DNA of 64,000 bases from an uncultured Candidatus Melainabacteria bacterium (GCA_934757275.1 CAKVLN010000003.1:171629-235628), one strand, 5' to 3'; numbered from the stretch's first letter, positions 1-8,023 are shown. Notes: generated from the letters alone by a model not told the origin. Translations and numbers: made by a program.

Positions 1-1305
1 GAAGTTGAACAAATCACCAATACCACCTTGAGATGATGGAGAGTTAATTAACACTCTGCAAGTAGGCATTTTTTCGCCAAACATGTTAATTCTATCTTTT
101 TTACGTTCATCAGTATAAAGAACTGAAGTATGACCCGCACCACCTTTGCTTACTAAGTGATAAGCTTTTTCAACTGCATCTTCAAAGTCGCTAGCTTTGT
201 AAAGAGTTAGAACTGGTGATAATTTTTCTCTTGAGAATGGATCTTCCCAATCAACTTCTGGTCTTTCTACCAATAAGATTTTTGCATCTTCTGGAACTTC
301 GTTACCAAAACCTGCTAGTTCAGCAATTCTGTGTGGTTTTTGACCAACTACGTCAGGGTGAGCAGTACCTCTCTTTGGATCAATAAGAGGAAGGTCTACT
401 AATTTTTGTTGTTGACCTTCGTTTACAAGGTAAGCACCTCTGTATACAAATTCTTTTTTAACTTCTTCATAAATGCTATCAACAACTACAACTGATTGTT
501 CAGATGCACAAATCATACCGTTGTCGAAAGATTTTGACATAAGAATTGAAGATACTGCCATTTTGATATCAGCAGTTTCATCAATAACAGCTGGAGTGTT
601 ACCAGGACCAACACCTAATGCTGGGTTGCCTGATGAATAAGCAGCCTTAACCATACCAGGACCGCCTGTAGCTAAGATACAATCAATGTTAGGGTGTTTC
701 ATCAATGCGCTTGAAAGTTCAATTGATGGAACATCAATCCAGCCGATAATATCTTCTGGAGCACCAGCTTTAACTGCAGCATCTAAAACGATTTTTGCAG
801 CTGCAATTGTTGATTTTTTAGCTCTTGGGTGTGGTGAGAAGATGATACCGTTTCTAGTCTTTAATGAGATTAAAGATTTGAAAATTGCAGTTGAAGTTGG
901 GTTTGTAGTTGGAACGATACCTGCTAAAACACCTAAAGGTTCTGCAACAACTTTTGTACCATTAATTTTGTCTTCTCTGATAATACCGCAAGTTTTAGCG
1001 TGTTTATGTTTGTTATAAATATATTCAGAAGCAAAATGGTTTTTAATAATCTTATCTTCTAAAATACCCATACCAGTTTCTTCAACAGCCATTCTAGCAA
1101 GAGGGATACGAGCCTTATCTGCTGCAGTAGCTGCTGCTTTGAATATAGCGTCAACTTTTTCTTGAGAGAAAGTTGCGAAAATTCTTTGAGCTTTGTGAAC
1201 TCTAGAAATTAAGCCTTCTAATTGTTCAAGTGTTTCAACAACATTTGAAGAAGCTTCTAGGCTTTTTTCCAAAGATTCAACGTTTTTTTTAGTCTTAGTT
1301 GTCAT
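1..1305 (-). CDS. adhE: Aldehyde-alcohol dehydrogenase AdhE, N-terminal part (runs off the window)
   Basis: The reading frame is open from an ATG at 1305 to the window edge, giving 435 residues without a stop; the C-terminal alcohol dehydrogenase half would lie outside. The visible part is the CoA-acylating aldehyde dehydrogenase domain, with the nucleophile in SFDNGMICASEQS at Cys266, a TGGPGMVKAAYSSG segment and a VGPGNTP loop. In AdhE this domain reduces acetyl-CoA to acetaldehyde in the cytoplasm. A stand-alone acetaldehyde dehydrogenase cannot be excluded because the C-terminus is missing. A strong AGGAG at 1313-1317 supports the start. With the pyruvate decarboxylase at 30919 it points to ethanol fermentation. 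Confidence 0.9.
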   Translation of the reverse strand, partial: MTTKTKKNVESLEKSLEASSNVVETLEQLEGLISRVHKAQRIFATFSQEKVDAIFKAAATAADKARIPLARMAVEETGMGILEDKIIKNHFASEYIYNKHKHAKTCGIIREDKINGTKVVAEPLGVLAGIVPTTNPTSTAIFKSLISLKTRNGIIFSPHPRAKKSTIAAAKIVLDAAVKAGAPEDIIGWIDVPSIELSSALMKHPNIDCILATGGPGMVKAAYSSGNPALGVGPGNTPAVIDETADIKMAVSSILMSKSFDNGMICASEQSVVVVDSIYEEVKKEFVYRGAYLVNEGQQQKLVDLPLIDPKRGTAHPDVVGQKPHRIAELAGFGNEVPEDAKILLVERPEVDWEDPFSREKLSPVLTLYKASDFEDAVEKAYHLVSKGGAGHTSVLYTDERKKDRINMFGEKMPTCRVLINSPSSQGGIGDLFNF

Positions 1306-1340
1306 TTTGAATCTCCTTTTTTTAGTACAGCTATACTAAT

Positions 1341-1369
1341 ATTGCAACACAAATTAAAATTATTGTCAA
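1341..1369 (-). promoter_or_regulatory. Likely adhE promoter
   Basis: On the minus strand a perfect TTGACA (1364-1369) is followed after 17 bases by TGCAAT (1341-1346), then the ribosome binding site and the adhE ATG. The -10 is a weak match. No obvious Rex-type palindrome was seen. Confidence 0.5.
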
Positions 1370-1440
1370 CGCAAGTCAACATGAGGATTTAGGGGATATA
1401 TTGTATATAAATAAAGCTAAAATCCGCTTGTAAAAAAGCC

Positions 1441-1471
1441 TTTAGCGAGTGTATGTTTTACACTCGCTAAA
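1441..1471 (-). terminator. Rho-independent terminator
   Basis: A perfect 13-bp stem (TTTAGCGAGTGTA and its complement) has a 5-base loop. On the minus strand it is followed by GGCTTTTTT. It lies just downstream of the 412-residue gene and separates it from adhE. Confidence 0.85.
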
Positions 1472-1531
1472 AAAGCTTTATAAATTCTTTATATTGTATT
1501 TAAGATTTTATATTTTAAGTTTGAGCAATTA

Positions 1532-2770
1532 TTATGAAGCCATTTCTTCTAATTTATCAGTGTCATAATTAAATACGCTTGATTGAGATGTTTGATTGTC
1601 GGTATTTTCAGCCTCTAAATCGTTTTCTCGAACTTGGTTTGCTGCCTCGTTGATTGCGTTAGCCTCGTCACCAATTGAACTTGCGTTATCTAACCATTCG
1701 CCTACTGGTTGCATAAAGCTTGTAAAATCAGAAACGTAGCTATCTGTATCGCTTAACATTGAACCAATTGCGGTTGGGAAGTTTGAAAAATCTGTTAAGT
1801 TTGTAGAAATCATAGAATTTAAACCTGTTAAGGTAGTTGCGTTGCTTGCAGCACCTGAATTTCTGATTGAACCGCTTGCAAATTGGTCTTCTGATACTTG
1901 ATATAATTTTGATGCAACTGTGCTGCCAGCTGCGCTTGTGAAAGCTCCAACTACTGGAATAAATGAGCTTGATTTTGAACTAGCTTCAATTGCAACTGCT
2001 TCTGCTTGTGCGGCAGTACCTTGAGTATTATTAACAACACCAGTTGCAGCCGTTGTAGTATTTACAGTTTGTTGAGTTGCAATGTTTTGAGCGATTGATT
2101 GTTGCTCTGCAACGCCTTCTTCAACGATATTATTGCCTTCATCATTAAGGTCAGAACTTTCTTGTTGTGAATCTTCAACATTTTGAGAGCTTTCTTTTAC
2201 GCTAGAAGTCAATTTTTCTAATGCGCTTGAAATGTCTTGAATAGAGGCACTAATTTCGGTTAACTCAGATAAGTACTCAGAAGCTTTTTCTGGGTTTGCT
2301 TGAATTTCAGCTTTGATTTCATTAAGTCTTTGAACTTTTTCTTCAATTTGTTTTTGGTAATCTTCTTTTTCTTTAGAAGTTTCTTCTAAATTAGCGATTT
2401 CTTCTTGAACCTTTTGAGCATTTTGTTCCATTTCTGCTATTTTATCAGCTACTTTTGATTGAGTTTTTGCAGCTGCATCAGTTAATGCTTTTTGAGAAGT
2501 TTCTGCACTTTTTGCATTATCATTAACTTCTTTTGCAGCGTTTGCTTCTTCATTACTACCAACCAAAGAAAGAAGGAAGTTTAAACCAAAATTAGTAGCT
2601 TTTTGAATTTTTTGTTCAGTAGTTGCGTTTGGATCACCAAAAGTATAAACAGAGTTAATAAATTCTTGAGTATTAACATTTGAAGAAGAGCCAGCACCAG
2701 TTGAAAAGCTACCAACGCCACCAACGCCGCCTGTTGTTTTATTAATAATGTCTAAAAAATCTGGTGCCAT
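1532..2770 (-). CDS. Unknown Cys-free coiled-coil protein, 412 aa
   Basis: I do not recognise this family. The protein contains no cysteine. A Gly/Ser-rich N-terminus is followed by a long charged heptad-like region (about residues 75-230, rich in Glu, Lys, Gln and Ala) that should form coiled coil, a Thr/Asn/Ala-rich linker, a weakly hydrophobic stretch near FIPVVGAFTSAAGSTVAS, and an acidic Asn/Gln-rich C-terminus. No signal peptide is visible. The start has an AGGA 13 bases upstream, rather far. The composition recalls secreted or surface proteins, but nothing in the sequence proves export. It is monocistronic, with its own terminator and an A/T-run promoter at about 2799-2816. Confidence 0.75.
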   Translation of the reverse strand: MAPDFLDIINKTTGGVGGVGSFSTGAGSSSNVNTQEFINSVYTFGDPNATTEQKIQKATNFGLNFLLSLVGSNEEANAAKEVNDNAKSAETSQKALTDAAAKTQSKVADKIAEMEQNAQKVQEEIANLEETSKEKEDYQKQIEEKVQRLNEIKAEIQANPEKASEYLSELTEISASIQDISSALEKLTSSVKESSQNVEDSQQESSDLNDEGNNIVEEGVAEQQSIAQNIATQQTVNTTTAATGVVNNTQGTAAQAEAVAIEASSKSSSFIPVVGAFTSAAGSTVASKLYQVSEDQFASGSIRNSGAASNATTLTGLNSMISTNLTDFSNFPTAIGSMLSDTDSYVSDFTSFMQPVGEWLDNASSIGDEANAINEAANQVRENDLEAENTDNQTSQSSVFNYDTDKLEEMAS

Positions 2771-2870
2771 CTTACTTACTGCGTCCTTTTTATACCATCT
2801 TATATATATAAAGTATTTACAAAGTAAGCAATTTCAGAGGTTACACTTTTCTTTACAATTCTTTACACAA

Positions 2871-2906
2871 AAATTCCAGTTGGGACATTAATCTCAACTG
2901 GAATTT
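2871..2906 (-). terminator. Rho-independent terminator
   Basis: Arms AAATTCCAGTTG (2871-2882) and CAACTGGAATTT (2895-2906) form a 12-bp stem, followed by T residues on the minus strand. It ends the small gene at 2926-3180. Confidence 0.8.
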
Positions 2907-2925
2907 AAAAAATTTTGAATTTCCC

Positions 2926-3180
2926 TTATGCAATTAGCATAAATTTATGGTCTTTCGCATCAACGTGTGCTAAGCCAACGCCGTCTTGACCTGTTGCGAT
3001 TTTGTTTCCTGCCTCATCTTGCGTATAAGAATGATTTTGAGGAATTGAAATACCATACTGATTGTCAACCGAAGGAGTTGGGGTTACACGAGGTTGTACC
3101 GTTAAACCGCCAAACGGAATTTTACTTCCTTGACCGTATAGACCATATTGAAAATTTTGTTCGATTGGTGATACACCCAT
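2926..3180 (-). CDS. Small unknown protein, 84 aa
   Basis: No family is recognised. The frame has two close ATGs. AAAAGGAT abuts the first (3186) but sits about 9 bases before the second (3180), so I choose the second. The product is hydrophilic, rich in Gly, Gln and Pro (an FGGLTVQPRVTPTPSVDNQYG region) and has no membrane segment. It lies between its own terminator and an A/T-run promoter (about 3198-3217), so it looks like a real monocistronic gene. It may belong with the neighbouring low-complexity proteins, but that is inference. Confidence 0.6.
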   Translation of the reverse strand: MGVSPIEQNFQYGLYGQGSKIPFGGLTVQPRVTPTPSVDNQYGISIPQNHSYTQDEAGNKIATGQDGVGLAHVDAKDHKFMLIA

Positions 3181-3254
3181 AGTCATATCCTTTTCAACTT
3201 GTATATATATAATAACGTTTCAAAATTTAAAAAATTGCGTTGTATATAAAAATC

Positions 3255-3283
3255 TTTACAAACCTTTACATAATTATTATAAT
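3255..3283 (+). promoter_or_regulatory. Promoter giving a leaderless LD-carboxypeptidase mRNA
   Basis: TTTACA (3255-3260), a 17-base spacer and a perfect TATAAT (3278-3283) end only six bases before the ATG at 3290. Transcription should start at or next to the A of the start codon. Confidence 0.7.
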
Positions 3284-3289
3284 TAGTTT

Positions 3290-4150
3290 ATGAAAACGAT
3301 TGGAATTATTGCGCTTTCTGGCGAATGCGACAAAGAAAAAGTAGAAAATGCAAAAAATTATTTTGAAAAAGAAGGTTACAAAGTAAAGCTTTCTTATAAC
3401 ATTTTTGACAAAGAAAGATACCTTGCAGGCAGTGATAAAAAAAAGCTTGACGAATTGCACAAATTCTTCTTAGACCCAGAAATTGATATCATAATGTGCG
3501 CAAGAGGCGGATATGGCGCAATTCGCCTAATTAACAACATTAACTACGAAATCATCAAAAAAAATTCTAAAGTATTTTGTGGTTTTTCTGATGTCACGGC
3601 TCTTTTATTAATGATTTACAAAAAAACTGGCTTAACAGTTTACCATGGACCAATGGCAACGAGTGATTTTGGCGATGAGCCAGAAACTCAAAACCACTCA
3701 GATTTTACCTACACAAATTTTTTAAAGGCTATTAATGGTGAGAAACTGGAATTTGATGGCAACAAAATTTATAACGCTGGAACTTGCGAAGGAATTATTT
3801 GGGGTGGAAATCTAGCGACAGTAGTTTCACTTTGCGGCTTAGATTTTATACCAGATGAGGAATTTGTATTCTTTGCAGAAGACTTGAGTGAGCCTGTTTA
3901 CAAGATTGATAAAATGTTTCAGCAACTTATAAACATTGATAAATTTAGACAAAATTGCAAAGGAATTGTTCTGGGTGATTTTCTTGATGTTGACAATCAA
4001 GAAGGGTTAGAAACATATTTCAAAGAACTTGCTACAAGATTAAATATACCAGTTGTTGGCGGTTTCAAGATTACGCATTGCAAAGATAAAATCACAATTC
4101 CGATTGGCAAAAAATGCAAATTAGAAGATAGAAAGCTTGTAATCATTTAG
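3290..4150 (+). CDS. LD-carboxypeptidase (S66 family, LdcA-like)
   Basis: A 286-residue peptidase S66 protein, the usual family length. These serine peptidases remove the terminal D-Ala from tetrapeptides during murein recycling. Visible signatures are ARGGYGAIRL (about 71-80), GFSDVT with the nucleophile Ser100, a HGPM loop (about 119-122), FFAEDLSEP carrying the catalytic Glu (about 197), and ITHCKDKITIPIG with His263. There is no signal peptide, so it should act in the cytoplasm. There is no Shine-Dalgarno, and the TATAAT six bases upstream implies a leaderless mRNA. The SRP RNA promoter overlaps its 3' end. Confidence 0.9.
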   Translation: MKTIGIIALSGECDKEKVENAKNYFEKEGYKVKLSYNIFDKERYLAGSDKKKLDELHKFFLDPEIDIIMCARGGYGAIRLINNINYEIIKKNSKVFCGFSDVTALLLMIYKKTGLTVYHGPMATSDFGDEPETQNHSDFTYTNFLKAINGEKLEFDGNKIYNAGTCEGIIWGGNLATVVSLCGLDFIPDEEFVFFAEDLSEPVYKIDKMFQQLINIDKFRQNCKGIVLGDFLDVDNQEGLETYFKELATRLNIPVVGGFKITHCKDKITIPIGKKCKLEDRKLVII

Positions 4151-4165
4151 TTTTTATGTTACGAT
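4137..4165 (+). promoter_or_regulatory. SRP RNA promoter
   Basis: TTGTAA (4137-4142) and TACGAT (4160-4165) are 17 bases apart, placing the transcription start near 4171, the first base of the predicted RNA. The -35 box lies inside the last codons of the LD-carboxypeptidase gene. Confidence 0.55.
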
Positions 4166-4170
4166 TTCTC

Positions 4171-4429
4171 TGCCGTACTCCACGGGGAAGTAGCGTTCTC
4201 TCGACTTGAAGCGATTGCAGGGTGCAGAGCCTACTGTGAGGGGTACAGGGAAATTGCCTATGTTTATGAGGTTGTTGATAATTTAGATTATGATGGCGTG
4301 AGATATCGAACCGTGTCAGGTTGGAAGCAAAGCAGCACTAAGATAACCCTTGCGGGTGTCATTTTTCTAAAAAGTAGATTTTATAAGCAAAATCAATTTT
4401 ACTGTATTTCGATAGGTAGTGGTACGGTA
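4171..4429 (+). ncRNA. ffs: Signal recognition particle RNA, large Alu-type
   Basis: This is an SRP RNA of about 259 nt. Domain IV is clear: GTGTCAGG (4313-4320), a TTG/CAA stem with a GAAG tetraloop (4324-4327, fitting the G-N-A-R class), then AGCAGCAC (4331-4338). The 5' end TGCCGTAC (4171-4178) pairs with GTACGGTA (4422-4429), closing the molecule. Near the 5' end CGGGGAAGTAGCG resembles the Alu domain of the Bacillus scRNA (CGGGGAGGTAGCG, from memory). A promoter and a strong terminator fit both ends exactly. The role is co-translational targeting with Ffh. No protein gene is credible here. Confidence 0.85.
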
Positions 4430-4431
4430 TT

Positions 4432-4470
4432 AAAAAGGGCAAAATCGGAGAAACCGATTTTGCCCTTTTT
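4432..4470 (+). terminator. Strong terminator after the SRP RNA
   Basis: A 17-bp perfect stem (4432-4448 with 4454-4470) has an AGAAA loop and ends in TTTTT. Its mirror A-run means it may also terminate the minus-strand HAD gene whose stop is at 4488. Confidence 0.9.
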
Positions 4471-4487
4471 AATTACAAAAAATAAAC

Positions 4488-5270
4488 TTAAATAAATTTT
4501 TCCATCGCCTTAACAAAGCCATCGTGGAAAACAGTATCTGTAACATAATCGGCAACCGCCTTCAGCTCTTCTGTTGCATTACCCATCGCTACTTTTATTC
4601 CACCTGCTTTTAAAAGCGCAATATCATTATTTTGGTCACCTATTGTCAAAGTTTCAGCTTCTTTTATTCCCCAATATTTTTGCAAGAATTTAACTGCACA
4701 GTATTTAGAACCTTCTTTATTTGAAAATTCTAAAAAGTATGGAGTTGATTTTATTATGTACAAATCTGGGAAAACCTTTGGCAACTCTTTTTCAAGTCTA
4801 TTAATTTTTTCTGGATTATTATAATCAATCGCAAGCAATTTGTTAACATTGTCTTTCTTGATATCACAGAAATTTTTTATCGTATATTTTGTATGTAAAT
4901 TGTTGCAATAACGTTCAATTTCTGGACATATTGTTTCTGAATACAAAATATCATCGTTATACAAATTCAAATGAATATTTTCAGAATTTGCCCAATCAAT
5001 AACTCTTTGCGCTTGCTCTTCCGTCAAACATCTTTTGTAAAGAGTTTCACCATTGTATTTTACAAGCCCACCTTGATAAGAAATTACTGGAGTTTCTAGC
5101 CCCAAATCTTTTGCAATCAATTCCGCAGCAGCGTTCATTCTACCAGTCACAAGAACAACTTTAATTCCTTTTGCACAAAGCTCTTTGATGCATTTTTTTA
5201 CGCCTTCGGTAAAATTTCCTTCTGGAATTAAGATTGTCCCATCTATGTCTGTTGCAACAAGTTTTATCAT
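4488..5270 (-). CDS. HAD-superfamily Cof-type hydrolase
   Basis: A 260-residue HAD phosphatase of the Cof/YidA class. Motif I is DIDGT (residues 8-12, with both Asp), motif II is VTGR (about 41-44), and motif III/IV is the GDQNNDIALLKAGG segment (about 217-230). A C2B-type cap lies between. Members remove phosphate from sugar phosphates or flavin and pyridoxal phosphates; the substrate cannot be read from the sequence. The ATG overlaps the stop of the upstream outer-membrane protein gene by 4 bases (ATGA), so the two are probably co-translated. Confidence 0.9.
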   Translation of the reverse strand: MIKLVATDIDGTILIPEGNFTEGVKKCIKELCAKGIKVVLVTGRMNAAAELIAKDLGLETPVISYQGGLVKYNGETLYKRCLTEEQAQRVIDWANSENIHLNLYNDDILYSETICPEIERYCNNLHTKYTIKNFCDIKKDNVNKLLAIDYNNPEKINRLEKELPKVFPDLYIIKSTPYFLEFSNKEGSKYCAVKFLQKYWGIKEAETLTIGDQNNDIALLKAGGIKVAMGNATEELKAVADYVTDTVFHDGFVKAMEKFI

Positions 5271-6529
5271 AACAATTCCTCTTCAATTAAGATATCGTGT
5301 CCTATATCCTGCATAAGTTCTAAATAAGAATAAAAGTGTCTAGACATTGCAGTCAAGTATTGGCTCAAAACCTCTTGATGTCCATTTTCGTTGATTACCA
5401 AATCTGTATAAGAGTTTTTACCCTTGATATAACCATCTGTTGAAAGTTTAACAATTTTTTCTGAATCTTGAAGAATTTTCCTTGAATGTTCCATATTTTC
5501 AGCAGAATACTTAAAAGTATTGTAATCCTTCTTCAATTCATATTTTAATTGGTATTCATAAGCTTTTTTACTAGCTTTGCTTCTTTCCAAGAAAATCTGA
5601 GCCTTTTGAATTTCTGGCGTATAGTTGTACAAAATCGGAACATCAATACCAAAACCAACAAATGCACCACCGTAATCATTTGGAGCATTACGATGTGCCT
5701 GCCAAGCATAACCACCTGCAACACTTACGTCTGGAACACGATTTCTTTTCGCCATAGTAACTTCCAGTTCAGATTTATCAATATTTTTTTGAGAAATTTT
5801 CACCATATAACTATACTGTAAAGCTATATTTTCCAAAAAATTGTATTCAGGTAATTTAATATTTAAAAATGCCCAATTTCCCCATAGCGAAGCTTCTTTT
5901 GTATCATACATAACACTATCATCGCCAGTATTAAGAATTTTATTAAGTTCAAATTGCTTTGCTAAAAGGTTAGACTTTGCCATATTAACCGCAATTAACT
6001 GTTGTGCATATTGAATATCAGCCTTTAAATTATCTATTTCATAAGAGGGATATTTGGGTTTATCTGTTGTTATTTGAACTAAGTTTTTAAACAACTTTAA
6101 ACGTTCTTCTTGAATGTTATAAACAGATTTTGCATAAAGAACATCAAAATAAGCTTGCATAACTTGCAACTTATAATTGTGTTCTGCCTGTTTTAACTCT
6201 GTTTCTTTAATATTATATTCTTCGATTGCAACCTTTTTTCTTATTCCACGTTTTAGAACCTCAATTGGCAAAGAAACACCAGCTTGAGAAGAATTACCAA
6301 GCGCAACGTTCCCCATCACAATATTAGATTGAATTTCTGGATTTTTAAGACGGTTGGCAATCTTAATATCTTTTTCAGCCGCTTTTAATTCCATACGCTT
6401 AATTTTCAAGTCGCAATTTTGCTTTAACCCAATCTGCACCATTGTATCCAAATCAACATTTTTGACATTTGCGAATACTGCAATTTGAGTAGCTAGAATT
6501 AAAATTAGTGTAAAAATAAATCTCTTCAT
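5267..6529 (-). CDS. TolC-family outer membrane channel protein
   Basis: A 420-residue outer membrane efflux protein (OEP/TolC family). The start at 6529 gives a signal peptide (MKRFIFTLILILATQIAVFA). An in-frame ATG 18 bases upstream (6547) lies within the promoter and is rejected. Long amphipathic helices (about residues 30-200 and 245-410), the ADIQYAQQLIAVNMAKSNLL helix and a GGYAWQAHRNAPNDYGGAFV strand region fit the trimeric alpha/beta-barrel fold. Such proteins form the outer membrane exit of tripartite pumps, but no inner membrane pump or adaptor is adjacent. TAAAAT with an extended TGT lies 8 bases before the ATG. Confidence 0.85.
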   Translation of the reverse strand: MKRFIFTLILILATQIAVFANVKNVDLDTMVQIGLKQNCDLKIKRMELKAAEKDIKIANRLKNPEIQSNIVMGNVALGNSSQAGVSLPIEVLKRGIRKKVAIEEYNIKETELKQAEHNYKLQVMQAYFDVLYAKSVYNIQEERLKLFKNLVQITTDKPKYPSYEIDNLKADIQYAQQLIAVNMAKSNLLAKQFELNKILNTGDDSVMYDTKEASLWGNWAFLNIKLPEYNFLENIALQYSYMVKISQKNIDKSELEVTMAKRNRVPDVSVAGGYAWQAHRNAPNDYGGAFVGFGIDVPILYNYTPEIQKAQIFLERSKASKKAYEYQLKYELKKDYNTFKYSAENMEHSRKILQDSEKIVKLSTDGYIKGKNSYTDLVINENGHQEVLSQYLTAMSRHFYSYLELMQDIGHDILIEEELL

Positions 6530-6609
6530 ACAAGGATATTTTAACATAAAAATATTAAATGGTTACGATTATAATAAACCTCAACACAAGAGCTAAATTG
6601 GCACAAGGC

Positions 6610-6638
6610 TTGAAAAAATTGAATAATATTGTTATAAT
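6610..6638 (+). promoter_or_regulatory. Promoter of the small RNA
   Basis: TTGAAA (6610-6615), a 17-base spacer and a perfect TATAAT (6633-6638) predict a start near 6645 on the plus strand. No plus-strand protein gene follows. Confidence 0.75.
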
Positions 6639-6644
6639 ATTAAT

Positions 6645-6735
6645 AGATAGTTTTGATACGGTAAATTCTCGGCACCGAGCCAACAGGCGACAGAGGGACA
6701 GTCCGAGTCCTCAAAATCAAAACTATCTTTTTTTA
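6645..6735 (+). ncRNA. Unclassified ~90-nt structured small RNA
   Basis: The transcript starts right after a strong promoter. Its ends pair over 12 bp (GATAGTTTTGAT at 6646-6657 with ATCAAAACTATC at 6716-6727), and a run of seven T follows, so the closing stem doubles as terminator. Inside are a CTCGG-CA-CCGAG hairpin (near 6667-6678) and a second possible stem (GAGGGAC with GTCCTC). I could not match it to 6S, tmRNA, RNase P, a ribozyme or a known riboswitch. It runs toward the minus-strand gene at 6723-7187 and overlaps its last codons. Confidence 0.6.
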
Positions 6736-7187
6736 TGTTTTAGTTTTGAATCATCACAACGATGAAAAGATGTTAAATAATTTTCTTGCTTATTTTTTGT
6801 AGTTTTAATAACTACTTCGTACAATTTGTCATCTACTCTACGAAACATTCTTAAATTCAATTTTCTATCTTGTTGTACACAATCAGGCAAACTAACAATA
6901 TTTGGAAGAATTAAATTATAACTACTAAAATTCAAATCAGCATGTTCTATAAGATTTTTGATTAAACTATCCAGTGAAAATTTAATAACAGAAATATTTG
7001 TTCCTAAGATTTCCATTTGTTCATTGTTTAATTCACCAATTTTGAAAAAGTTTTTTAGTTCCTGCCTATCAAGATTTTGTCTTGCATAATTAATAGCCTC
7101 TTTTCTTGAATTTGTATTATCAAGAACCAACTTGCTATATTCAATAGCCTTTTCATACAATAAAATAAATTTTTGCACTTCTTCCAT
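6723..7187 (-). CDS. Unknown protein, 154 aa
   Basis: No family is recognised. The N-terminal two thirds are predicted helical (EEVQKFILLYEKAIEYSKLV), and the C-terminus is basic with YEVVIKTTKNKQENYLTSFH, a strand-rich pattern seen in some small nuclease-like folds; that resemblance is too weak for a call. There is no signal peptide or membrane segment. TAAAAT (7194-7199) with an extended TGT lies exactly six bases before the ATG, so the mRNA should be leaderless. The 3' end converges on the small RNA and overlaps its terminator. Confidence 0.65.
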   Translation of the reverse strand: MEEVQKFILLYEKAIEYSKLVLDNTNSRKEAINYARQNLDRQELKNFFKIGELNNEQMEILGTNISVIKFSLDSLIKNLIEHADLNFSSYNLILPNIVSLPDCVQQDRKLNLRMFRRVDDKLYEVVIKTTKNKQENYLTSFHRCDDSKLKHKKR

Positions 7188-7203
7188 AAAAGAATTTTAA
7201 CAT

Positions 7204-7224
7204 AAAAAAAAACGCCTTTCGGCG
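7204..7224 (-). terminator. Rho-independent terminator
   Basis: A CGCC-GAAA-GGCG hairpin (7213-7224) is followed on the minus strand by nine T residues. It ends the Gly/Asn-repeat gene at 7280-7930. Confidence 0.75.
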
Positions 7225-7279
7225 CAAAAATTTGGTTAATTAATAAGGTATTTTATAAGGTTATTTGTATATTTTTACA

Positions 7280-7930
7280 TTATTTTTTCCAGAATTTTAA
7301 CTTTGAAAAGAAATTAGAAGTTTGTGGTTGCTTTACAGGAGGTTTCTTGCCTCTTTTCAAGCACAATGCAGCCGTACCAATAATAAGTCCAGCAGCTAAT
7401 AGTCCTTTTATTGAGTTTGGAGTGTTAGAAATTGCTTGTCCTAATTTTCCAAAACCACCACCAAAACCGTTTATACCAGCTTGAGAATTATTTGTTAAAA
7501 CATTACCATTAACCCCACCTAGGCCGTTAATTCCTGCTTGTGGGTTGTTAAAACCAACATTTCCGTTTACTCCACCAAAACCATTCATGCCAGCTTGTGG
7601 ATTATTAAAACCATAATTACCATTTATTCCACCAAAGCCATTTAAACCAGCAGTATAATAACCACCGCCAGCGTTTCCACCAACATAACCAGCGTTAGCG
7701 TGACCAGCAGTTCCATCTTGTGTAATAGCATTGATGCCTGCATTTATATAAGAAAAACTATCAGGAGCCATTCCAGCTGATTGGTAAAGATTGCCTTGCA
7801 TTGCCATATTCAAATAAGGATTTTGCATGCCAGCAAGAGAAGAAACATTTGGTGCGCTTGCCAACTCTGCAGGAACATAATCTAAAATTCCTTGATTATA
7901 TAGATTTTGTAAAGAATATAGACTAACCAC
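7280..7930 (-). CDS. Gly/Asn-repeat protein with C-terminal membrane anchor, 216 aa
   Basis: No family is recognised. The middle (about residues 92-165) has four tandem units of roughly 18 residues, consensus NGFGGVNGNxGFNNPQAG, with degenerate Gly/Asn/Ala sequence before them. A hydrophobic segment follows (GLLAAGLIIGTAALCL, about 174-190), then a strongly basic tail ending KLKFWKK. There is no N-terminal signal peptide, so it may be a tail-anchored or unconventionally exported protein. The start is GTG at 7930 with AAAGG about 10 bases upstream. It is monocistronic, ended by the hairpin at 7204-7224. Confidence 0.7.
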   Translation of the reverse strand: MVSLYSLQNLYNQGILDYVPAELASAPNVSSLAGMQNPYLNMAMQGNLYQSAGMAPDSFSYINAGINAITQDGTAGHANAGYVGGNAGGGYYTAGLNGFGGINGNYGFNNPQAGMNGFGGVNGNVGFNNPQAGINGLGGVNGNVLTNNSQAGINGFGGGFGKLGQAISNTPNSIKGLLAAGLIIGTAALCLKRGKKPPVKQPQTSNFFSKLKFWKK

Positions 7931-7988
7931 TTTTAGACAACCTTTTAATTAACTACACATATTTATAAAGTTTTTTCGTTTCAAAAAA

Positions 7989-8017
7989 TTGCTTTATTTG
8001 TTACGCTTTGTTAAGAT
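7989..8017 (+). promoter_or_regulatory. Promoter giving a leaderless glycosyltransferase mRNA
   Basis: TTGCTT (7989-7994), 17 bases and TAAGAT (8012-8017), then six bases to the ATG at 8024. There is no Shine-Dalgarno. Confidence 0.55.
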
Positions 8018-8023
8018 GAATTT

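Noticed and set aside
2967..3182. A 71-codon plus-strand frame opposite the small gene at 2926-3180
   Set aside because: The minus-strand gene has the ribosome binding site, promoter and terminator; the plus-strand frame has none.
4298..4495. A 65-codon frame within the SRP RNA and its terminator
   Set aside because: It covers the conserved domain IV and the terminator stem, so the RNA explains this sequence.
6530..6547. Upstream in-frame ATG for the TolC-like protein
   Set aside because: It overlaps the -10 element, and the downstream start gives a clean signal peptide.
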